From Roseiarcus sp963783175 (lineage in GTDB: Bacteria > Pseudomonadota > Alphaproteobacteria > Rhizobiales > Beijerinckiaceae), in NCBI GenBank assembly GCA_963783175.1, contig CAWANG010000022.1:136560-200559 (forward strand): 64,000 nt of DNA, given 5' to 3'. A program made the translations under genes and the position numbers. This document shows, piece by piece, positions 18,901-27,525 of this stretch (positions are counted from its first letter, which is position 1; each line of letters begins with the position of its first letter). The notes beneath the pieces were generated by a model. That model made no database searches. It was given only the letters and a program-made list of their open reading frames with translations, and had not been told where the DNA came from.

Positions 18901-19035
18901 CTGAGCAGCGCTTAGCAGCTCCGTGGCCAGCCGGACAAGCCAACGCTTCGCGCAATGACGCTGTGGGAAGAGCTTCAATCGCGACTACAATCGCTGTTGG
19001 ACTTGCTTCGAAGAATACGAGCAAAGGGTGGAATC

Positions 19036-19536
19036 ATGACTGGGGTAGCAGCACTGGAAGCGCGACTTAAGACTCTGGAAGACAAGCAGGAGATCACGCA
19101 ATTGCTCGCCATGCATCCGCTGGCGATCGATAGCGGCGACGGCGATTTCTGGATGTCAAACTGGACCAAGGATTCGGTGATGGATCGGACCCTGGATCCG
19201 GAAGCCCACAGCGGTCACTATGAAGGCGTCTACGGCTGGGACACAATGCTCAAGGAGATCAACGGTCCGGAGCTCGCCGCAACCCGTAAGGCGGGCCTCA
19301 TGCACTTGAACACCCCTCCGAGCATCAAGCTCGACGGCGATAAGGCGACGGCGACGAACTACACCGAACTCATCATGGCCGAGGGCAAAGGACTGCGCAT
19401 CCAGGTCGTCCTGGCGAACCGATGGGAGCTCGTCCGTCAGAACGGCCGGTGGATGATCGGCAAGCGGACGATGCGCGAGATGTCTCATGAAGAATCGTTT
19501 TCGCTGATGCAAGGCGGTCTCGCCAAGGACGATTAG
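19036..19536 (+). CDS. SnoaL-like (NTF2-fold) protein
   Basis: A 166-residue small cone-fold protein of the nuclear transport factor 2/SnoaL type. It has an N-terminal LEDKQEITQLLAMHPLAIDSGD helix followed by paired aromatic positions (FWMSNWTKDSV) and a C-terminal sheet ending in WMIGKRTMREM. Members are small-molecule isomerases, dehydratases or binding proteins. The ATG at 19036 was chosen over an upstream one at 18955 because it follows AAAGGGTGG and opens the conserved helix. It lies downstream of the TIM-barrel isomerase on the same strand and is probably co-transcribed with it. Confidence 0.75.
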   Translation: MTGVAALEARLKTLEDKQEITQLLAMHPLAIDSGDGDFWMSNWTKDSVMDRTLDPEAHSGHYEGVYGWDTMLKEINGPELAATRKAGLMHLNTPPSIKLDGDKATATNYTELIMAEGKGLRIQVVLANRWELVRQNGRWMIGKRTMREMSHEESFSLMQGGLAKDD

Positions 19537-19641
19537 ACCCTGGCTGGTCGAAGGGATCCACGTTCGGCTGGCTTCCGCCAATAACTCAGAGCGAGTTCGC
19601 CTGGCATGAGCCTTGCGGCAGGTCGCTGACGTGTTCGAGCC

Positions 19642-20739
19642 CTAGTCTCGGCGGCCCTCGCCCCACCCGTCGCCGAGCCCGCGCGGAGATCTGGACTGTG
19701 TTGCTTCGATTGCTCGCCTCGCCTCGATCGCCGCCATTGTCGCGCGCAAGACTTCGGTCACGCCTCGATGCGTGGCGGTCGACAGCAATAACGGCCCGGC
19801 GCGCTTTGCGCCTTCCGCCAACGCCGGCCCGAAGCTGCGCATCGCGCGCTTCAGCCGTTCGATCTGCTTCGCGAGCGTCTCCTCATCGACCGCGTCGACC
19901 TTCGACAGCGCGACGATCTCGGCCTTTTCATTAAGCCCGGCGCCATAGGCGGCGAGCTCGCGGCGGATCGTCCGGTAATCGGCGCCGGCGTTTGCGCCCG
20001 TCGCGTCGACGAGATGCACCAGCGCGCCACAGCGCTCGACATGGCCGAGGAAGCGGTCGCCAAGGCCCAAGCCCTCGTGCGCGCCCTCGATGAGGCCGGG
20101 AATATCGGCGAGCACGAAGCCGCGCCCATCGATCTTGACGACGCCGAGGCCCGGATGGAGCGTCGTGAATGGATAGTCGGCGATCTTGGGCTTCGCCGCC
20201 GAGACCGCGGCGAGGAAGGTCGATTTTCCCGCGTTCGGCAAGCCGACGAGGCCGGCGTCGGCGATCAGTTTGAGCCGGAGGACCAGCGTCCGCTCGATGC
20301 CGGTTTGGCCGGGATTGGCGCGACGCGGCGCGCGGTTGGTCGAAGTGGCGAAATGGGCGTTGCCAAAACCGCCGTTGCCGCCCTCGGCGACGACGACCCG
20401 CTGGTTGGCGTGCGTGAGGTCGGCGAGAAGCGCCCCGCTCTCCTCGTCGATGATTTGGGTTCCGACCGGGACTTTCAGCACCGCGTCGGCGCCCCGTCCC
20501 CCGGCGCGGTTCCGTCCCATCCCGTGGATGCCGGTCTTGGCCTTGAAATGCTGCTGGTAGCGAAAGTCGATCAGCGTGTTGAGGCCGTCGGCGCATTCGA
20601 CCACGACGTCGCCGCCCCGGCCGCCGTCGCCCCCGTCCGGCCCCCCGAACTCGATGAATTTCTCGCGCCGGAACGAGACCGAGCCGGCCCCGCCGTCGCC
20701 GGAGCGGACGTAGACCCGCGCCTGGTCGAGAAACTTCAT
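19642..20739 (-). CDS. obgE: GTPase Obg/CgtA
   Basis: A 365-residue Obg GTPase. The glycine-rich Obg fold occupies residues 1-158 (GDGGAGSVSFRREKF, GGDGGRGGD). The G domain has G1 GLPNAGKST, the switch YPFTTLHPGLG, G3 ADIPGLIEGA, and a G4-like LSKVD. It acts in late 50S assembly and stress control. It is the last gene of the rplU-rpmA-acetyltransferase-obgE series, the usual order in this bacterial group. The C-terminal tail is short and Arg/Gly-rich. The proBA genes that often follow are not present; a convergent SnoaL-like gene ends 105 bases away. Confidence 0.97.
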   Translation of the reverse strand: MKFLDQARVYVRSGDGGAGSVSFRREKFIEFGGPDGGDGGRGGDVVVECADGLNTLIDFRYQQHFKAKTGIHGMGRNRAGGRGADAVLKVPVGTQIIDEESGALLADLTHANQRVVVAEGGNGGFGNAHFATSTNRAPRRANPGQTGIERTLVLRLKLIADAGLVGLPNAGKSTFLAAVSAAKPKIADYPFTTLHPGLGVVKIDGRGFVLADIPGLIEGAHEGLGLGDRFLGHVERCGALVHLVDATGANAGADYRTIRRELAAYGAGLNEKAEIVALSKVDAVDEETLAKQIERLKRAMRSFGPALAEGAKRAGPLLLSTATHRGVTEVLRATMAAIEARRAIEATQSRSPRGLGDGWGEGRRD

Positions 20740-20885
20740 CGCCGCCGGCCTGTCGCAAGGCTTCCAGCGCGCGCGCTCCCGCCCCCCATAGTCCGCCGAA
20801 AGACCGGCGTTCTTCCGAACGCCCTAGGGTGGGGGCAGGCCGGGGTGAGAGGTCGCGCCGGACTCGAGCAGCAAAGCGCTTCCTC

Positions 20886-20941
20886 GGCCTTTCGAGCGTT
20901 GCGCTCGAAGGCCCGCCCTGAGCCGCGCGAAGAGGGCGAGG
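20886..20941. repeat. Palindromic intergenic element between the acetyltransferase and obgE
   Basis: A near-perfect hairpin (arms 20886-20898 and 20902-20913, one unpaired T) with GCGTTGCGC at its centre, followed by a second imperfect inverted repeat, GCCCT to AGGGC, ending about 20938. The layout resembles the dispersed palindromic intergenic elements common in rhizobial genomes, with CTTCGAG and CCCTGAG cores. It lies inside the transcript, between two genes of one operon, where it could stabilise the message. Confidence 0.5.
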
Positions 20942-20988
20942 ATTTCGGTTCGCGCGACAACAACCCCGTCATCGTCCGATCCGGCCCA

Positions 20989-21598
20989 TCACGCGCCCGC
21001 CAGGGCGGCCGACGCCTTGCGGCGCTGCGCCGCGGCCTCGGCCCAATCGGCGCGGGCGAGGCGGAAGTTGTGGCACTCGACCATGCCCCCGCGCGCCGGC
21101 GCCCCCTGCGGCCCGGTTCCCACAAGCGCAAATCCGCACTTTTCGATCACCGCGCGCGAGGCCTCGTTCTCGACCCTGACGCTGGCCAGGATCTCGACCG
21201 CCGGCGTCAGCCCGAAGCCGGCGTCGATCATCGCCTGGGCGGCCTCGGTGGTGAGGCCCTTGCCCCAGTCGTCCGGGGCCAGCACGAATCCGAGCGACAG
21301 GCGGTCCGCGCCGCGCAATTCGAGGCTGATCGAGCCGATAGCGTCCCGCTTGCCCTTGATCGGCGTCATGACCAGGGTGAGATCGCGGCCGGACGCGTTG
21401 GCCTCACGCGCCGCATAGATGAACCGCTCGGCCGTGCCAACCGGATAGGGGTGGGGGATGCGGGAGGTGTAGCGCGCGACCTCCCACAGGCTACCGAACC
21501 GATGGAGCGCCGCGGCGTCGCAGAATTCTCGGCCAGCGCAGCCAAAGCCGCGGCGTCTCGATGCGGAAGACATCGTCTCTGGCAAGATCGGGGAACAT
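20989..21598 (-). pseudogene. GNAT-family N-acetyltransferase, frame broken once near the 5' end
   Basis: The N-terminus reads MFPDLARDDVFRIETPRLWL from an ATG at 21598 with GGAGAGAG upstream. The frame is lost near 21540, and the remainder (DAAALHRFGSLWEVARYTSR, then the acetyl-CoA-binding LAPDDWGKGLTTEAA and RVENEASRAVIEKCGF) is one frame over, ending at 20989. Removing one base gives about 202 residues, a normal RimJ/RimL-type length. The catalytic fold is otherwise intact. It sits between rpmA and obgE, its usual place in this group. The disruption is as likely an inserted base in the sequence as a real mutation. Confidence 0.8.
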
Positions 21599-21639
21599 GC
21601 TCTCTCCGGTCAGCGCCCCTGAACGCGGGGCCGAAAACG

Positions 21640-21672
21640 ACGAAGGGGATGCAGCGAACGCACCCCCTTCGT
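21640..21672. terminator. Hairpin between rpmA and the acetyltransferase
   Basis: A perfect 9-bp inverted repeat (21640-21648 and 21664-21672) with a 15-base loop. It has no clear T-run, so it is weak as an intrinsic terminator; it could be a processing or attenuation site just upstream of the acetyltransferase start. Confidence 0.35.
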
Positions 21673-21720
21673 AAGCTTCGCTTACCGGACGAAAGATCGG
21701 GCTCTTGGCCTTCAATCTCA

Positions 21721-21746
21721 TCTCGAAAATTTTTTATTTTTCGAGA
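21721..21746. terminator. AT-rich hairpin downstream of rpmA
   Basis: A perfect 9-bp inverted repeat with arms 21721-21729 and 21738-21746 and an 8-base T-rich loop, lying 53 bases beyond the rpmA stop codon. It stands out as an AT-rich island in this GC-rich region. It may partly terminate the rplU-rpmA transcript before the acetyltransferase and obgE. Confidence 0.45.
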
Positions 21747-21798
21747 ACGTCCGCGGGGGCTTGTCGCCGAAGCGGGGTTCTCGTCTTCTTCCCCCGCT

Positions 21799-22065
21799 TT
21801 ATTCTGTCGCGCTTTGGGCGCGTACCGATACATATTGGCGTCCGTCGCCTTTCCACTCGAAGGCGACCTCGCCGGCGGCGGTGGCGAACAGCGTATGGTC
21901 CGTACCGATGCCGACATTACGCCCGGGGTGAAACTTGGTTCCTCGCTGACGTACAAGAATCATGCCGCCAACGACGCGTTCGCCGCCGAATTTCTTCACG
22001 CCCAGACGGCGGCCAGCCGAGTCGCGGCCATTGCGCGACGAACCGCCTGCTTTCTTGTGGGCCAT
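21799..22065 (-). CDS. rpmA: 50S ribosomal protein L27
   Basis: An 88-residue L27. It begins MAHKKAGGSSRNGRDS, the form that needs no N-terminal processing, and contains the conserved GVKKFGGE, ILVRQRGTKFHPG and GTDHTLFA blocks. It binds near the peptidyl-transferase centre of the 50S subunit. It lies 93 bases downstream of rplU in the same transcription unit. Confidence 0.98.
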   Translation of the reverse strand: MAHKKAGGSSRNGRDSAGRRLGVKKFGGERVVGGMILVRQRGTKFHPGRNVGIGTDHTLFATAAGEVAFEWKGDGRQYVSVRAQSATE

Positions 22066-22158
22066 GGACCTTGCTCCAGAAATTTGATGCGCCGGCTTTC
22101 AAGGCGCGGAGGGGATTGGTTTGACTATAGCGCAACCGGGCGAGCGAGGGAATCCCGC

Positions 22159-22509
22159 TCAGGCCTCTTTGCCCCGAGCCGCGGCTTTCGGCGCGGCGCC
22201 AGGCAGAATCTCGGTCACCCGGACGACCGTAAGGTCCTGCCGGTGGCCGCGCTTGCGCTTCGAATTCTTGCGGCGGCGCTTCTTGAATGCGACGACCTTG
22301 GGGCCGCGCGTCTGCTCGACGATCTCGCCGACCACGCTCGCGCCTTGAACGCGCGGCGCGCCCACGTGATTGGTCTCGCCGTCGAACAAAGCCAGCACTT
22401 CCTCAAACACGATCCTTTCGCCCGCCTCTCCGGGCAGCGACATGACCGTGATCTTGTTCTCGGCGGCGACCTTATACTGTTTGCCGCCGGTCTTGATGAC
22501 TGCGAACAT
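22159..22509 (-). CDS. rplU: 50S ribosomal protein L21
   Basis: A 116-residue L21 with MFAVIKTGGKQYKV at the start, the RIVFEEVL core, and the KKRRRKNSKRKRGHRQ basic block that contacts 23S rRNA. A short Ala-rich tail (AAPKAAARGKEA) extends the protein slightly beyond the usual 103-105 residues. It is the first gene of the L21-L27-GNAT-Obg unit and has a near-consensus promoter at 22687-22715. Confidence 0.98.
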   Translation of the reverse strand: MFAVIKTGGKQYKVAAENKITVMSLPGEAGERIVFEEVLALFDGETNHVGAPRVQGASVVGEIVEQTRGPKVVAFKKRRRKNSKRKRGHRQDLTVVRVTEILPGAAPKAAARGKEA

Positions 22510-22646
22510 CGTTTTCTCCGTGTTCCGCCCGGCTCAATACGCAATGGGATGCGCGGCCGGCTTCTTTGCAGTTTGTGACCGAAATCGCGGCTCTCGCCGA
22601 GCCGCGGGCTTCCCGCCCGGTTTCGAGGCTGAGCCACAAAACCAAA

Positions 22647-22672
22647 AGCGCGGCTTTTTTTTTGGCCGCGCT
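22647..22672. promoter_or_regulatory. Hairpin with homopolymer loop in the rplU leader
   Basis: A perfect 8-bp stem (22647-22654 and 22665-22672, AGCGCGGC/GCCGCGCT) encloses a loop of nine T and one G on the plus strand, that is nine A in the rplU leader RNA. It lies between the rplU promoter and the start codon. Position suggests a leader structure for autoregulation or transcript control; no known leader class was recognised. Confidence 0.45.
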
Positions 22673-22686
22673 CGAGCAAAGCGGTG

Positions 22687-22715
22687 CCTATAAGAGGCGC
22701 GTCCGCCAAAGTCAA
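22687..22715 (-). promoter_or_regulatory. Sigma-70-type promoter of rplU
   Basis: Reading the minus strand, TTGACT (22715-22710) and TATAGG (22692-22687) are separated by exactly 17 bases. This is the best housekeeping promoter match noticed in the window and lies about 180 bases upstream of the rplU start, leaving a leader long enough for the hairpin at 22647-22672. Confidence 0.65.
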
Positions 22716-22771
22716 TTGATTTGACACTCATTCGATCGCCGGACAAGGACGCGAGCGGAGGCGCAGGGTTC

Positions 22772-23224
22772 ATGTTTGTCGACTGGCTGTTCGCAAGCTT
22801 CCATCACCTCGCGGTCTTTTCGCTCGCCGCGATCCTGTCGGCGGAGATTTTTCTCACCCTTGGCCCGATCGACGACCGGATGGCGCTGAGGCTCGCGCGC
22901 GTCGACGCCTGGTTCGGCATCATGGCGGCGATCGCGCTCGCGGCTGGACTGCTGCGTCTGTTCTTCGGCGCGAAGGGCCTCGACTATTATCTCGCCAATT
23001 GGTTCTTCTGGCTGAAGATGGCGCTGTTCGCGGCGGTTGCCCTGATCTCGGTCGCGCCGACCTTTTCGTTCGTCGTCTGGCGGCGGCGGGTCCGCGCTGA
23101 CGCCTCGTTTCGCCCGCCGGCGGCCGAGATCGCCCGGCTGCGCTTGGCGCTCTACGCCGAAGCGGGCCTGTTCGCGCTGATCCCGCTGTGCGCCGCGGCG
23201 ATGGCGCGCGGCTACGGGATGTGA
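22772..23224 (+). CDS. DUF2214-type inner-membrane protein
   Basis: A 150-residue protein with four predicted membrane helices: an N-terminal FVDWLFASFHHLAVFSLAAI helix with paired His, then residues about 47-68, 78-98 and 128-148. The paired histidines in the first helix are typical of this family of unknown function. The ATG at 22772 was chosen because the preceding 17 codons are polar and not conserved. It is divergent from rplU and ends 3 bases before the convergent DUF1330 gene. Confidence 0.75.
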   Translation: MFVDWLFASFHHLAVFSLAAILSAEIFLTLGPIDDRMALRLARVDAWFGIMAAIALAAGLLRLFFGAKGLDYYLANWFFWLKMALFAAVALISVAPTFSFVVWRRRVRADASFRPPAAEIARLRLALYAEAGLFALIPLCAAAMARGYGM

Positions 23225-23227
23225 AGG

Positions 23228-23518
23228 CTACAACCCTTCGACGATGCGAATCTCGCGATCAGCTCCGCCCGCCAGCGCGGCCAGCGCCTCCTGATAGGCC
23301 GGACCGTCGTGCGCGGCCCGAGCGGCTTCCACGCTGTCAAATTCAAGCAGCACCGTGCGCTGCTTTATCCCGGCCTCATAGACATGCGCCGGCGTTCCGC
23401 GCGCCAGGAACCGCCCTCCGGCGGCGGTGAGCGCCGGCCCCGCCAGCTTGGCGTAAGCGGCCAGAGCGTCAGGATTGCTGATCGATCGATATGTCGAAAT
23501 CCAATAGCCTTTGGCCAT
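23228..23518 (-). CDS. DUF1330 family protein
   Basis: A 96-residue protein with the family hallmarks: MAKGYWISTYRSI at the start, GGRFLARG in the middle, VLLEFDSVEAARAAHDGPAY and a final EIRIVEG. Members form ferredoxin-like dimeric alpha/beta barrels of unknown function. It is a single gene, convergent with the DUF2214 gene. Confidence 0.88.
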   Translation of the reverse strand: MAKGYWISTYRSISNPDALAAYAKLAGPALTAAGGRFLARGTPAHVYEAGIKQRTVLLEFDSVEAARAAHDGPAYQEALAALAGGADREIRIVEGL

Positions 23519-23810
23519 CGTGTTGTCTCCCTTGATCTGCTGACAGGTTCGCTTGGCGCCCCGATTATAGCGCCATCATTCCGACTTTGAGCGCGGATAT
23601 CGCCCTTTCATCCTCAAGCAATAGGATGGCGCGTTTGCTCAAGATCGGCGAGCATGCCCCTCGTCTTAGGATTGGCGACGGCGCTCATCGTCGTTCAAGG
23701 CCTCGCTGCGACGCCCGCTGCGCTGCCGAAGCGCCCGGAGTGTCCTTGGCTCCTCGCAAACTCCCTGGCCGACAAAAGACTGGGAGATTTCAACGCCCGA
23801 GGCGCAAGGG

Positions 23811-25208
23811 ATGGATTCAGCCGCCCTCGCGCAGCTCGTGGACTTTGTCGGCATCTACAAGCAGGACAGCTTGCTCATCATCCGTCACGGCAAAATCGTC
23901 GCCGACGCCTATTACGCGCCTTACGCCCCGAACATCCGGCACGATTTGCGATCGGTGACCAAGAGCTTCATCGGCACGCTGACAGGCATCGAGGTGCAGG
24001 AAGGTCTTCTGGACGGCGTCGACTATCCGATCGTCGATCTGTTTCCCGACAAGCACATTTCGAACGTCGATGACGCCAAGAAATCGATCACGGTTCAAAA
24101 CATGCTCGACATGACGTCCGGCATCGCTTGGAGCGAGGACGCCTATACTCCCGACGAAACGATCATCCGGATGTACAAAACTCCCGATCCCACGGAGTTT
24201 GTGCTGAGCCAACCGATGTCCGACCCGCCCGGCGCGCGCTTCTATTACAACGGCGGCAATCCATACGTTCTATCCGCTTTAATCACCAAGAAGGCAGAAC
24301 GAGACGCGTTGGATTTCGCCCGCGACGAGCTGTTTAAGCCTCTAGGCATTTCAAGCGTTCGCTGGGGCGAACCCGATGCGCAGGGCGTCACGGACGGAGA
24401 AAGCGGCCTCTACTTGGCTCCCCACGACATGGCGAAGCTCGGCTATCTCTACCTCCACGACGGCTCTTGGGATGGCCAGCAGATCATACCCTCTTCGTGG
24501 GTTGACCGCGTGAGACAAGGGCCGGTGACGGCGACGGACGGATACCACTACGCAAATCTTTGGTGGTCGCTTCCCGACCGCGGCGCCTTCATGGCGCGAG
24601 GGCGTCACTCTCAGATCATTTTGGTGTTGCCGAAACTCGATGTTGTCGCCGTCATGACCGGCGCTTTGAAGGGGGGATATGTTCCGACGACGGACCTGAT
24701 TGATAGCATTGCTGGCGCGATCAAGTCGGATTCCTCTCTGCCGCCCAACTCCGCTGCGCAAGCTTTGCTTGCCGCGTCAATTCAAAAGGCGGCCACGGAA
24801 CGAGCCTCACCGGTCGGAGCGACGCCCGAGCTGGCGAAAGCCATATCGGGGAAAACGTACCGCCTCGCGGACAACGATCTGCATGTGAAGACGTTTTCAT
24901 TGAACCTTGCCGACCCCGATCCGTCTTGGGAATATACGATCGCTACTCAACGGCTGGACCGACCCACCGCCCAATTCGCAGGGTCCATCGGCCTCGACGG
25001 CCTTTTTCGAAAGTCCTCGACGCGTTACGGCATCGACGCCGTCAAAGGCAGCTGGCTCGACGACCACACCTTTGTGGTGGACCGACGAATCCTCGGGCAC
25101 GGCGAAACGCAGAAGTGGACGCTCGCTTTCGACGGCGACAAGGTCGAGGTCAAATTCGAGAGTACGGACGGCGCCGAGGCGGAGCTGCACGGCGAGGCCT
25201 CGAACTGA
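23811..25208 (+). CDS. Serine hydrolase, beta-lactamase/penicillin-binding-protein-like; signal peptide displaced by a frame break
   Basis: The open frame from 23811 encodes 465 residues with the catalytic SVTK (S-x-x-K, about residue 46) and a YYNGG at the Y-x-N position, typical of class C-like serine hydrolases (esterases, amidases or peptidases). The conserved WEISTPEAQG block just before the ATG is in frame but has no start codon. The likely true start, MPLVLGLATALIVVQGLAA at 23654, is a signal-peptide-like sequence one frame away. Removing one C from the CCC at 23763-23765 joins them into a 517-residue exported enzyme. As written, the protein would lack a signal peptide. The substrate is unknown. 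Confidence 0.82.
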   Translation: MDSAALAQLVDFVGIYKQDSLLIIRHGKIVADAYYAPYAPNIRHDLRSVTKSFIGTLTGIEVQEGLLDGVDYPIVDLFPDKHISNVDDAKKSITVQNMLDMTSGIAWSEDAYTPDETIIRMYKTPDPTEFVLSQPMSDPPGARFYYNGGNPYVLSALITKKAERDALDFARDELFKPLGISSVRWGEPDAQGVTDGESGLYLAPHDMAKLGYLYLHDGSWDGQQIIPSSWVDRVRQGPVTATDGYHYANLWWSLPDRGAFMARGRHSQIILVLPKLDVVAVMTGALKGGYVPTTDLIDSIAGAIKSDSSLPPNSAAQALLAASIQKAATERASPVGATPELAKAISGKTYRLADNDLHVKTFSLNLADPDPSWEYTIATQRLDRPTAQFAGSIGLDGLFRKSSTRYGIDAVKGSWLDDHTFVVDRRILGHGETQKWTLAFDGDKVEVKFESTDGAEAELHGEASN

Positions 25209-25569
25209 CGAAGTCCGCCGGTTGGCGCAGCGCCAACGGGCGCTTCGTCAAGGCCGGCGCGATTTTTTCGACAATTTCTTCCCAAAACCAGCAATTGGTA
25301 AGCTCGTTTCGGTTTACGCATAAAGGCGCTCAACGCCGCACGGGGATGCGGGTAAAGGAACGAAGGAGGCGATGCGGCTGAGCTCATCCGGCTCAAAGGC
25401 CGGAAATCCGGGATAACCCGTTGAAAAACCTGGATCCGACGAAGGGATTCCAATTTTGATTTTGTTGCGCCGGATTTGGATTTCGATGCGCCGGGCTTTG
25501 ATTTCGTTGCCCCCGGCTTGGTTTTTGCTGCGCCGGGCTTGGAATCCCGACCTGGCCCCTCCGCCCCGG
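25209..25569. other. Intergenic region between convergent genes, with 21-bp repeats
   Basis: This 361-bp gap separates the 3' ends of the serine hydrolase and malate synthase genes. It has no gene-like frame. Its notable content is the 21-bp tandem array at 25458-25541. No clear hairpin terminator was seen. Confidence 0.5.
25458..25541. repeat. Four degenerate 21-bp tandem repeats just downstream of aceB
   Basis: Four consecutive 21-base units (25458, 25479, 25500, 25521) share the core GATTTCGNTGCGCCGGGCTTG. On the plus strand each unit reads as a heptapeptide of the form DFxAPGL. The array ends 28 bases before the stop codon of the minus-strand malate synthase gene, that is in its 3' untranslated region. 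A second array with the same unit length and copy number follows the universal stress gene at 59183-59266. Confidence 0.8.
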
Positions 25570-27168
25570 CTAATCGATCAGCTTATAGGCCGGTAGCGTC
25601 AGGAACTCCTCGAACCGGTCGCTCAGCGACATGTCCGAGAACAGCGCGATCGCGTCCTTGAAGCGGCCGCCGTCGAAGGCTTCGGCGCCGACCTCGCCCT
25701 TGACCCGCTCCATCTCGCCCTTGAGCGCGTCCTTGAACATCTTCGGCGTCACCTCGCGGCCATCGTCGAGCCTGGCCTTCAGATGCAGCCATTGCCACAC
25801 CTGGGCGCGGGAGATCTCGGCCGTCGCCGCATCCTCCATCAGGTTGTAGATCGGCACGGCGCCGCGGCCCCTGAGCCAGGCCTCGATATATTGCACGCCG
25901 ACCCGGATGTTTTCGCGCAGGCCCTCTTCCGTGCGCTTGCCCTTGTGCACTTCGATGAGGTCGGCCTGGGTTGCGTGGACGTCGTCGCGCAGGATGGAAA
26001 GCTGGTTCGGCTCCGGCATGAGCCGGTCGAAGACCTCGGCCGCGATCGGGACCAGGTCGGGATGCGCGACCCAGGTGCCGTCGTGGCCGGCGCGCGCCTC
26101 GCGCTCCTTGTCGGCGCGCACCTTGGCGAACGCCTCTTCGTTCGCTTTGCTGTCGCCCTTGACCGGAATCTGGGCCGCCATCCCACCCATCGCGAAGGCG
26201 CCGCGACGGTGGCAGGTCTTGATCAACAGAGCCGAATAGGCGCTTAGAAACGCCTTGCCCATCGTCATCTCCGAGCGGTCGGGAGTGAGGAAGGCCGGGT
26301 TCTTGCCGAGGCGCTTGATGAACGAGAAAATATAGTCCCAGCGGCCGCAATTGAGCCCGACGATGTGATCGCGGAGGTCGTAGAGGATCTCGTCCATCTC
26401 GAACGCCGCCGGCAGCGTCTCGATCAGCACCGTCGCCTTGAACGATCCGTGCGGCGCGCCGAGTTCGCGCTCCGCATGCGAGAAGACCTCGTTCCACAAT
26501 CTTGCTTCGAGATGGTTCTCGAGCTTCGGCAGATAGAAGGCGGGCGTCGCGCCGGCCGCCATCTGCGCCTTGGCGCAGTGGAAGAGGTAGAGGCCGAAGT
26601 CGAACAGCGAACCGGACATTTCCTCGCCGTCGACCGCGACGTGGCGTTCAGGCAAGTGCCAGCCGCGCGGGCGCACCATCAGCACCGCCGGGTCGCTCTT
26701 GAGGGCATAGGCCTTGCCGCTCGCCGGGTCGGTGAAGTCGATCTTCCCGGCCCAGCGGTCTTTGAGGTTGGCCTGGCCCTCGACCATGTTGGCGAACATC
26801 GGCGAGGAGGCGTCCTCGAAGTCGGCCATGAAGACCTTCGCGCCCGAGTTCAGCGCATTGACGATCATCTTGCGGTCGACCGGGCCGGTGATCTCGACCC
26901 GGCGGTCGCGAAGGTCGGCCGGGATCGCAGCGACCTTCCAGCCGCCGTCGCGAATCGCTTTCGTCTCGGCAAGAAAATCGGGCAGGTTGCCCGCGTCGAA
27001 CAGTTTCTGGCGCTCGGTACGCCGCGCAAGAAGCTCAAGCCGCCGTCGATTGAACTGCCTGTGCAGGCCGGCCAGAAACGCCAGCGCTTCGGCGCTCAGG
27101 ATTTCGGCCTGTCGGCCGCCAGGCTTGGCGTTGATCTCGACGCCTGCTGCGGCCGAATGCGCTGTCAT
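25570..27168 (-). CDS. aceB: Malate synthase A
   Basis: A 532-residue malate synthase, full length for the A form. Visible signatures: VFMADFEDASSP, the MVRPRGWHLPE block with the catalytic Arg region, the KLENHLEARLWN segment, VLIETLPAAFEMDEI, GLNCGRWDYIFS and the signature GGMAAQIPVK. It condenses glyoxylate with acetyl-CoA to malate in the glyoxylate shunt, needed for growth on C2 compounds or fatty acids. GGAGAG precedes the ATG. No isocitrate lyase gene is in the window. Its stop is followed by four 21-bp repeats. Confidence 0.96.
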   Translation of the reverse strand: MTAHSAAAGVEINAKPGGRQAEILSAEALAFLAGLHRQFNRRRLELLARRTERQKLFDAGNLPDFLAETKAIRDGGWKVAAIPADLRDRRVEITGPVDRKMIVNALNSGAKVFMADFEDASSPMFANMVEGQANLKDRWAGKIDFTDPASGKAYALKSDPAVLMVRPRGWHLPERHVAVDGEEMSGSLFDFGLYLFHCAKAQMAAGATPAFYLPKLENHLEARLWNEVFSHAERELGAPHGSFKATVLIETLPAAFEMDEILYDLRDHIVGLNCGRWDYIFSFIKRLGKNPAFLTPDRSEMTMGKAFLSAYSALLIKTCHRRGAFAMGGMAAQIPVKGDSKANEEAFAKVRADKEREARAGHDGTWVAHPDLVPIAAEVFDRLMPEPNQLSILRDDVHATQADLIEVHKGKRTEEGLRENIRVGVQYIEAWLRGRGAVPIYNLMEDAATAEISRAQVWQWLHLKARLDDGREVTPKMFKDALKGEMERVKGEVGAEAFDGGRFKDAIALFSDMSLSDRFEEFLTLPAYKLID

Positions 27169-27252
27169 GATGTCTCTCCGGAAAAGCGGTCGAGGTCTCC
27201 TAGACCTTTTCGCCGCTTTTGGGGAGGGCCGGTCGTGGCGTTTCGCCCCGGA

Positions 27253-27525
27253 TCAGGCCGCGAGATTGGCGGTCCGCGCGGCGTCGCGCGGCTCACGCCA
27301 GGCCCGCCGCCTGACCAGCAGGCCGGACGGGTCGGCGTCGAGGGGCAGCGCCGTCGCATCGTTGAGATCGGACCGGGTGAGCCCGATGTCGCGCAGCTCG
27401 TACTCCGACATCCGCGCGAGGTCGGCCATCGTCCGCCGAGCCGCGCTCACCCGCGCCGGCCATGTGAGAATACGCCAGAGCGCCTCAGCCGCGTGCGAGG
27501 TTGAAAGGGTGAATGAAGCAACCAT
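27253..27525 (-). CDS. DUF1127 (YjiS-like) small protein
   Basis: A 90-residue protein with the DUF1127 core: W near residue 22, then LARMSEYELRDIGLTRSDL. The ATG at 27525 has a strong CAGGAGG site; the frame extends further upstream but that part is antisense to the LysR gene. In alphaproteobacteria such Arg-rich small proteins affect RNA turnover and metabolism of phosphate, carbon or nitrogen. It is divergent from a LysR gene, a very common pairing in rhizobia, so the LysR protein probably controls it through the 157-bp interval between them. Confidence 0.85.
   Translation of the reverse strand: MVASFTLSTSHAAEALWRILTWPARVSAARRTMADLARMSEYELRDIGLTRSDLNDATALPLDADPSGLLVRRRAWREPRDAARTANLAA

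Noticed and set aside
20014..22578. An open plus-strand frame of over 850 codons
   Set aside because: It runs antisense to obgE, the acetyltransferase, rpmA and rplU, whose products are certain; high GC content produces such mirror frames. No motif is present in the plus-strand translation.
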